Below, piece by piece: positions 59,171-64,000 of a stretch of 64,000 nt of DNA. Every line of letters starts with the position of its first letter. The stretch's first letter is position 1. Below the pieces are notes generated by a model that was not told where the DNA came from, did not search any database, and worked only from the letters and a program-made list of their open reading frames with translations. Position numbers and translations under genes: made by a program. Source of the stretch: Daucus carota subsp. sativus (taxonomy: Eukaryota > Streptophyta > Magnoliopsida > Apiales > Apiaceae); NCBI RefSeq assembly GCF_001625215.2, contig NC_030383.2:5220779-5284778 (forward strand), read 5' to 3'.

Positions 59171-59649
59171 CTAAACATAGCAATCCCCCAAACAGTTGAG
59201 ACACTTCTGAACCCTGTCATTAAAAACCCAAAATAACTATTTCTCGAAAATTCTCAGCACTAATTACTAAACACACACACATATCGAAACCGAAAAGTTC
59301 AAAAGAAGCACTGACTTATTTCCATCACAAGTAGGGCAAAGACAGGGGTTAATCACAACAGGATCATACAGAGGAGACCATTCAATTGTTGATTTCCCTT
59401 TGCATAATTTGCATTTGTAAAAGCCTTTGCCTTTACACACCCCACATTCTTTCCCATTTTTTATCTGCATAATTAATTATCAAACAATAAAATTTAATGA
59501 AGCATAAAAAGAAAAGGATTATTGCAATGATTGACCTTGTGCTTTTGGTAATTGAGTTTGATGGCGGTGGAGGCCAGAGATGCGGCGAGAACTCCGGCGA
59601 AAACAACGCCTGTGGCTTTAGCTAAAGCGGGGATTAAACTACCAGACAT
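59171..59649 (-). CDS. Small DnaJ-type (CXXCXGXG) zinc-finger protein
   Basis: Three exons, 59536-59649, 59316-59464 and 59171-59213, give 101 residues. The N-terminus (MSGSLIPALAKATGVVFAGV) is hydrophobic, probably a membrane anchor or targeting segment. It is followed by the zinc-finger region of DnaJ without a J domain: CGVCKGKG, CKLCKGKS, CPTCDGNK and CLNCLGDC, with the conserved IEWSPLYDP between pairs. The last donor is AA|GTCAGT; joining to GGTTCAG restores NKVQKC. Arabidopsis At5g43260 is similar in size and layout. J-less DnaJ zinc-finger proteins often act in plastid protein folding (BSD2, LQY1); the location here is uncertain. Only 91 bp separate the ATG from a Mutator-like element. 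Confidence 0.9.
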
Positions 59650-59740
59650 GAGTGAGTTGAAGCCTTGTACTTGGATTGTGTGTTGGGAGCGTGAGAAGCA
59701 GATAAGAATTAGTTTGAATAGGGCGGGCCTTGTTTAGGAC

Positions 59741-60738
59741 GGGTTAAACAGCGTTTTCATCACTCAACTTACCACAAACTTTCAGTTGGGTCATCTCACT
59801 CAAAAAGTTTTCAATCGGATCACTTAATCATTTAAAATTTTCAATTAGGTCATGAAACAAGTTAAAAATTTTACGGCCGTTAAATAGTATTTGAAATAGA
59901 CGGAAGTCCGTCAATTCCTGCCAACTGTTGTCCAACTCATCTGCCATATCATTATATAACCCACCCAAGTTATACCAGACCCAATTATGCCCACCCCTTA
60001 AATCAAATACCCGATCCAATTAACTCACCCCTCTTTTTATCAGAACATCCTCAAATCAAAAGCACGGCTTCTTTCAAAACAATCCCTCCCCCAAATACAA
60101 ACCCTAACGGTAGAAATGGTGAGAACACGATCGGGAATTGAAGTTTGTATCCCTGAGAAACCCATTGACAAGCTTGTTGAAGATGAAAATATGACGCATA
60201 GAATGAAATAGAAGAAACTGCAGGTGCAGAAAATGAAATAAAAGATGAAATTCACAAACAAATGAGAGAAGAAGAAACAATTTCTCTGGCTCTATAGTGT
60301 AGGGTGGATCAGCCCATAAAATAAATTGCATTTCTTGTTGGGATCCTTGTAGTTTCAGCAATAAAAAACCTTCTACCCAGGTCTAAAGTGCCTTCTCTCC
60401 AAGATTCACTAAGTGGTGCTTTTTAAAGTGGACACGGGGAATGAGGAAAAGAAAGCTGAAAAAGGAACCCTAATCAAACAAAATTGAGGAAGAAGAGGGT
60501 AAATGTGTTATGGGTTTTATATCTCCTGGGCAGGTATAACGGGTATAATGTTCACATGCCACGTTGGTGCCATGTCAACGAGCTGATTTAACTTTCCGTC
60601 CAAAACTAAACGTTACTAACGGTTAATGACCTAATTGAAAATTTTAAATGGTTAAATGACCCGATTGAAAGCTTTTTGAGTGGGATGACCCAACTGAAAA
60701 TTCGTGGTCAGTTTAATGATGAAAACGCTATTTAACCA
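59741..60738. mobile_element. Mutator-like element with long terminal repeats and a 9-10-bp target duplication
   Basis: Inverted terminal repeats of about 110-130 bp (starting GGGTTAAACAGCGTTTTCAT and, inverted, TGGTTAAATAGCGTTTTCAT) frame a 998-bp element. The flanks are the perfect repeat TGTTTAGGAC (59731-59740 and 60739-60748). The interior has no transposase. Near 60303-60340 the minus strand encodes MQFILWADPP, resembling the C-x-F-F-x-W-x-D signature of GRF-type zinc fingers with a shifted frame, so a captured host-gene fragment (Pack-MULE) is possible. Confidence 0.88.
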
Positions 60739-60944
60739 TGTTTAGGACATAGATGAATGGCGGAGAAAAATATTTTGGGTATGTTACTTCGACTTATGTC
60801 GATTTAAAAGAAATAAAACGCAAAAAGAAATAAAACGCGTTCATGATATATTTTAATTATAGAATTTAAAAAACGAAATACGGGTTTTTAATTAAATTTT
60901 CAAATAAATTTATAACATGATCATTAGTAGAAATTTGTGGATTT

Positions 60945-61796
60945 TTTTTTTGACAAAATGCAAATTCATTCCATTAAATTAAAACAGGTCTAGTCGGGAC
61001 AAGTCCCCAACTGACAATGCAATCAGGTCGATAAACAATAAAACGAGCTAAACAAATAGCCGCATTGTTTCCAGACTGCTTAACACACTGAATCCAAGGA
61101 TTCTTGAAACTGAAAATGAATACAAAAGCTTCTCGAATAATCCAGCCTACATCAATCCCGAAAATGGTAGCTTCACAATTGACCTTCACAATAGTTTCAT
61201 GGCTGTTGCAATGTTCAGACGACTCAGTTGTAAAAACTAAGCAATTAGGAACAAGAGTCCTCGAATAATGAACAACTATAATCTGTGAAAGATGAGCACA
61301 TGCGATCTCCACCGTTTCAAGCATACCCCAGCTATCTACATGCCGATAGCCAGCTATAGACACGCCGAAAGTATTAATGATGCGATAAGTCAGATCTCCC
61401 AAAACTCCATCTCAATCATTCTCATTGATAACACAAAAAGCCATAACAACCACAAATATAACAACACAGAATCATCCAAAAATGGGTACTAAATCAACAC
61501 ACGCCAAAAAGCGAGACGAGAAAACATAATTGGACCTTTGATTTCAAAAAATCTGATTTATTCAGAAAACAATCAAGCCCAAGCTCAAATCCGAAACAGA
61601 TCTGAGAATAAAACTCAATTGGAATTTTCGAGGTTTAAGCAACACTCAATTTTATTGAAAACCAAAAACTGGTAAATAGTAGAGAAGATGGGAGAGCGAA
61701 AAAGATTTGGTGGATAAAGAGGATGAAGGTGAACAATGGAGAAGTGACAGCTAGTTTTGGGAGTCGACTCTCAAAACCCTAATTTTACTCTTGTAT
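60945..61796 (-). mobile_element. LINE-like retrocopy (internally deleted, RNase H-type tail)
   Basis: Read on the minus strand, the unit starts near 61796, runs through a non-coding leader, then an open frame (60974-61402) and a short 3' end finishing in poly(A) (T run at 60941-60951 on the plus strand). The frame carries pieces like the RNase H-type domain of plant LINE-derived proteins: VKVNCEATIFGIDVGWIIRE, QSGNNAAICLARF and DCIVSWGLVP, with material missing between the first two. Direct repeats flank it: AAATTTGTGGATTT (60931-60944) and AAATTTGTGATTT (61797-61809). Reverse transcriptase and endonuclease parts are absent. Confidence 0.72.
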
Positions 61797-61809
61797 AAAT
61801 TTGTGATTT

Positions 61810-62841
61810 AATCCTATTAATTATAAATCGGTTTGGATGAGTTATTTATCTTAAGAAAATTATATATAAAATAGAATCAATGAATTTTACATGTTTATTT
61901 TAAATCTTAATCTTTATAAATGTTAAACATTACTAGTTTACATATTGAAGAATGTATGTATATCAATTTGACATAATTATCTATTTCCTATGACATATAA
62001 TTCACTGACCATGTTAAAAGATTATTTTATAAAATTTCGTATGACTTTCAATTTGGCCAACTTTAATTTGCATATTGTGAGTCGACCAGTAACTTTGATA
62101 TTATATAATAATTATTTAGAACTCGTGTCATTATATTTTAAATATGTTCTTTTAATTTAGTTCGTTATTTTCAAACACTTTTGTTTATCAAATTATTAAT
62201 ATGAACTAGAATATGAAATAAACCAAGTATTTAATATCAATAATTAAATATATATTACAAATAAATACATATACGTTTATATTTATCATAATTTCCCTTT
62301 TAGTTGGGGTCGAGTCGAGTTGATTTAAAAATTTAAAACTTATACTTAATACATCATAATTGGATTGAAATGTTTTTAATCCATCCGTATATATCAGTTT
62401 AAATTTAAACATTTCATCTTAATTTGGTGGTTTCGTCAATCTGTGTGCATTAATAGTCCTGATTTCAGAAGATAACACAAATATATTAAATTATATAATT
62501 TTTGATTATATTAAAAATTCATATTTTCTTTTAATTTTGTTGTTTATAGCACAAACTATAATTATATTAAGAATATATTCAACTGAGATTTTAATAGGTT
62601 TTATATAATTTATGATTTTTAATGAATTGTATTGAAATTGATTTTATCGATTTTTGATCGGATTTCATAAAGTTGACGAAAGTTTTTAAGATTTAAGCAT
62701 GATGTTTCAAAATTTTTGATGAGATTTCAAACATCTAAAAATATACCGACCAATATCACAAAATTCATAATTTTATGAAGAGAAAAAAATAAGTCACTGG
62801 CATTTGATCACATTTTAATATATTTTAAATAATCACAACCA
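61810..62841. other. Intergenic AT-rich stretch
   Basis: No gene and no element with clear borders was seen. Confidence 0.3.
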
Positions 62842-63358
62842 GGAGGTGTATTGGATTGCGATTCTTTTTCAATCATGAAATCTGAGAGTATTTAATTGGG
62901 ATTGTTTAAAACCCATTGACATCTTGAGATATTTAATCAGTATTATTTAAAATCCATTAAAATCTTAAGGCATTCAATTGGAATTTCAGATTATGTTACA
63001 AACTGGTGGTATTCAATTAGGATTTTAAATTATACTTTAAATCCGATAGTATTCGGTTGATATTGTTTGAAATTCATTAAAATCTGATAGTATTCAAATG
63101 TTGATAGATTTTTTTGAATTTCATACAATGATAGATTTTGTGGAATTTCAGGAAATGATAGGTTTTGTGGGATTTCTTAGTGTATTATAAGTTTTTTGAA
63201 ATCCCACCAAAATTCATGAGATTTTGAAGCATTGTGCTTAAATCTTAAATGACATATATTAATTCTACGACATTTTATCAAAAATCGGCACAAAATCAAA
63301 ATCACATGCAATTCATTGATTAAAAATAATGTATGAAATCCCAATCGAATACATCCCC
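62842..63358. repeat. AT-rich terminal-repeat element, copy 2 of the left-edge family
   Basis: The left end GGAGGTGTATTGGATTGCGA and the inverted right end GGGGATGTATTCGATTGGGA match at most positions. Inside, a phrase of the type gatttaaattcaattaaaatctgatagtattcaa recurs about five times with a period of 50-60 bp. Superfamily uncertain, since no clean target duplication is visible. The right half matches 285-405 of the window. Confidence 0.65.
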
Positions 63359-63689
63359 TATACCATCAAATTTTAAAGTATCACTTAAAATCTTAATTTG
63401 AACACCACTAAATTTGCAGTATGATTTAAAATGCTAATGGAACATTTCAAGATTTTGATAATTTTTCAGATGTGAAGTTGAATATGCTTAGATTTTATAA
63501 ACAAAAAAAATCACTAAAATCTTAATTCTCAATAGAATTACCCCGTCATAATATCGCTCAAATATGAAATTTAAATCAAATCACTAGATATTTTATATAA
63601 TTATATCTGATAACCTTACACATAAATCTGAATAAATAACTCGTTGTTACCGCCGACTACCCCAACAATTAAAATATAGCATGAAAATC

Positions 63690-63721
63690 CACGTCAGCCC
63701 AATATTTAGAAAGTATAAATA
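63690..63721 (+). promoter_or_regulatory. Core promoter: ACGTCA motif and TATA box
   Basis: CCACGTCAGC at 63690-63699 (bZIP-type ACGTCA core) lies 15 bp before TATAAATA at 63714-63721. Transcription should start at about 63745-63755 in a CT-rich stretch. Confidence 0.65.
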
Positions 63722-63744
63722 GGGCTCCACCCCCTTTTCTCCTC

Positions 63745-63851
63745 GCCTTCTCACTACTTTCTCTCTTCCAGCTGCTCACCACAGCTCACCCCACCCGCCG
63801 TCTCATCAGGACCCGACCCGGTTCCTCTGACCCGCTTCCCATTCCAATCAG
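63745..63851 (+). other. Leader exon of a gene that continues beyond the window
   Basis: A CT-rich, G+C-richer stretch with no ATG ends in CCAATCAG|GTACATC, a good donor, followed by T-rich intron-like sequence to 64000. The layout (TATA box, pyrimidine-rich leader, leader intron) is typical of highly expressed plant genes. No coding sequence is inside the window, so the product is unknown. Confidence 0.55.
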
Positions 63852-64000
63852 GTACATCATCGATTCATCTACACATACACGTTTATTTCGATTATTAATT
63901 CTGATTTCAATTTCTCGTAATTTCGCTGTGTTTGTTCGAATTAAAACCCTAGAATCGTCTTTCTTGTTACTTGGATCTTCTTATTTATTGTTTCTTGTTG

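Overview
The window looks like nuclear DNA of a flowering plant, most likely a eudicot. It is AT-rich, its genes have GT-AG introns, and every recognisable protein is closest in my memory to plant families (PINOID-type AGC kinase, FAR1 domain, RanBP2 zinc fingers, plant NUDX19, MAPK-kinase substrate). Stowaway-type elements (CTCCCTCCGT termini at TA), Helitron 3' ends and other small DNA transposons fill the intergenic space. I cannot name the species; an asterid is only a guess. No prokaryotic, organellar, CRISPR or rRNA/tRNA feature was seen.

Layout, left to right. 1-5.2 kb: repeats only (an AT-rich family copy, two Stowaway elements, tandem repeats, two nested terminal-inverted-repeat elements). 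5.3-8.4 kb (-): F-box/kelch gene with a 7-codon first coding exon. 8.9-16.7 kb: gene-poor, with a cluster of Stowaway elements. 16.8-18.2 kb (-): frameshifted short FAR1-type gene. 18.4-19.2 kb: a Helitron separating it from the divergent TIM23 gene (19.5-20.1 kb, +). 23.2-25.1 kb: a convergent pair, glyoxalase-I-like (+) and MAPK-kinase substrate (-). 26.2-27.1 kb: hAT element with intact target duplication. 27.7-32.8 kb (-): 13-exon NADH-cytochrome b5 reductase, followed in tandem by NUDX19 (33.8-37.8 kb, -). 38.8-39.9 kb: second Helitron. 41.6-43.1 kb: uncertain two-exon ORF with a CACTA element in its intron. 43.8-45.1 kb (-): three-finger RanBP2-type protein. 45.1-50.6 kb: empty. 50.6-52.3 kb (-): PINOID2-like kinase with a Harbinger element upstream. 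54.5-59.1 kb: mostly empty. 59.2-59.6 kb (-): small DnaJ-type zinc-finger protein whose upstream region is occupied by a 1-kb Mutator-like element. 60.9-61.8 kb: LINE-like retrocopy with target duplication. 62.8-63.4 kb: second copy of the repeat seen at the left edge. 63.7-64 kb (+): promoter, leader exon and leader intron of a gene that continues off the window.

The genes are ordinary housekeeping or signalling genes (mitochondrial import, redox, NADPH turnover, auxin-related kinase signalling) and do not form a pathway cluster. Two neighbour pairs (reductase with NUDX19, glyoxalase with MAPK-kinase substrate) match pairs of adjacent or near-adjacent Arabidopsis loci as I remember them, so they look like old synteny. 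I did not find a convincing undescribed system. The most informative material is how transposons sit in promoters and introns, the decayed FAR1-type gene, and a short LINE-like retroposon with clear insertion footprints.
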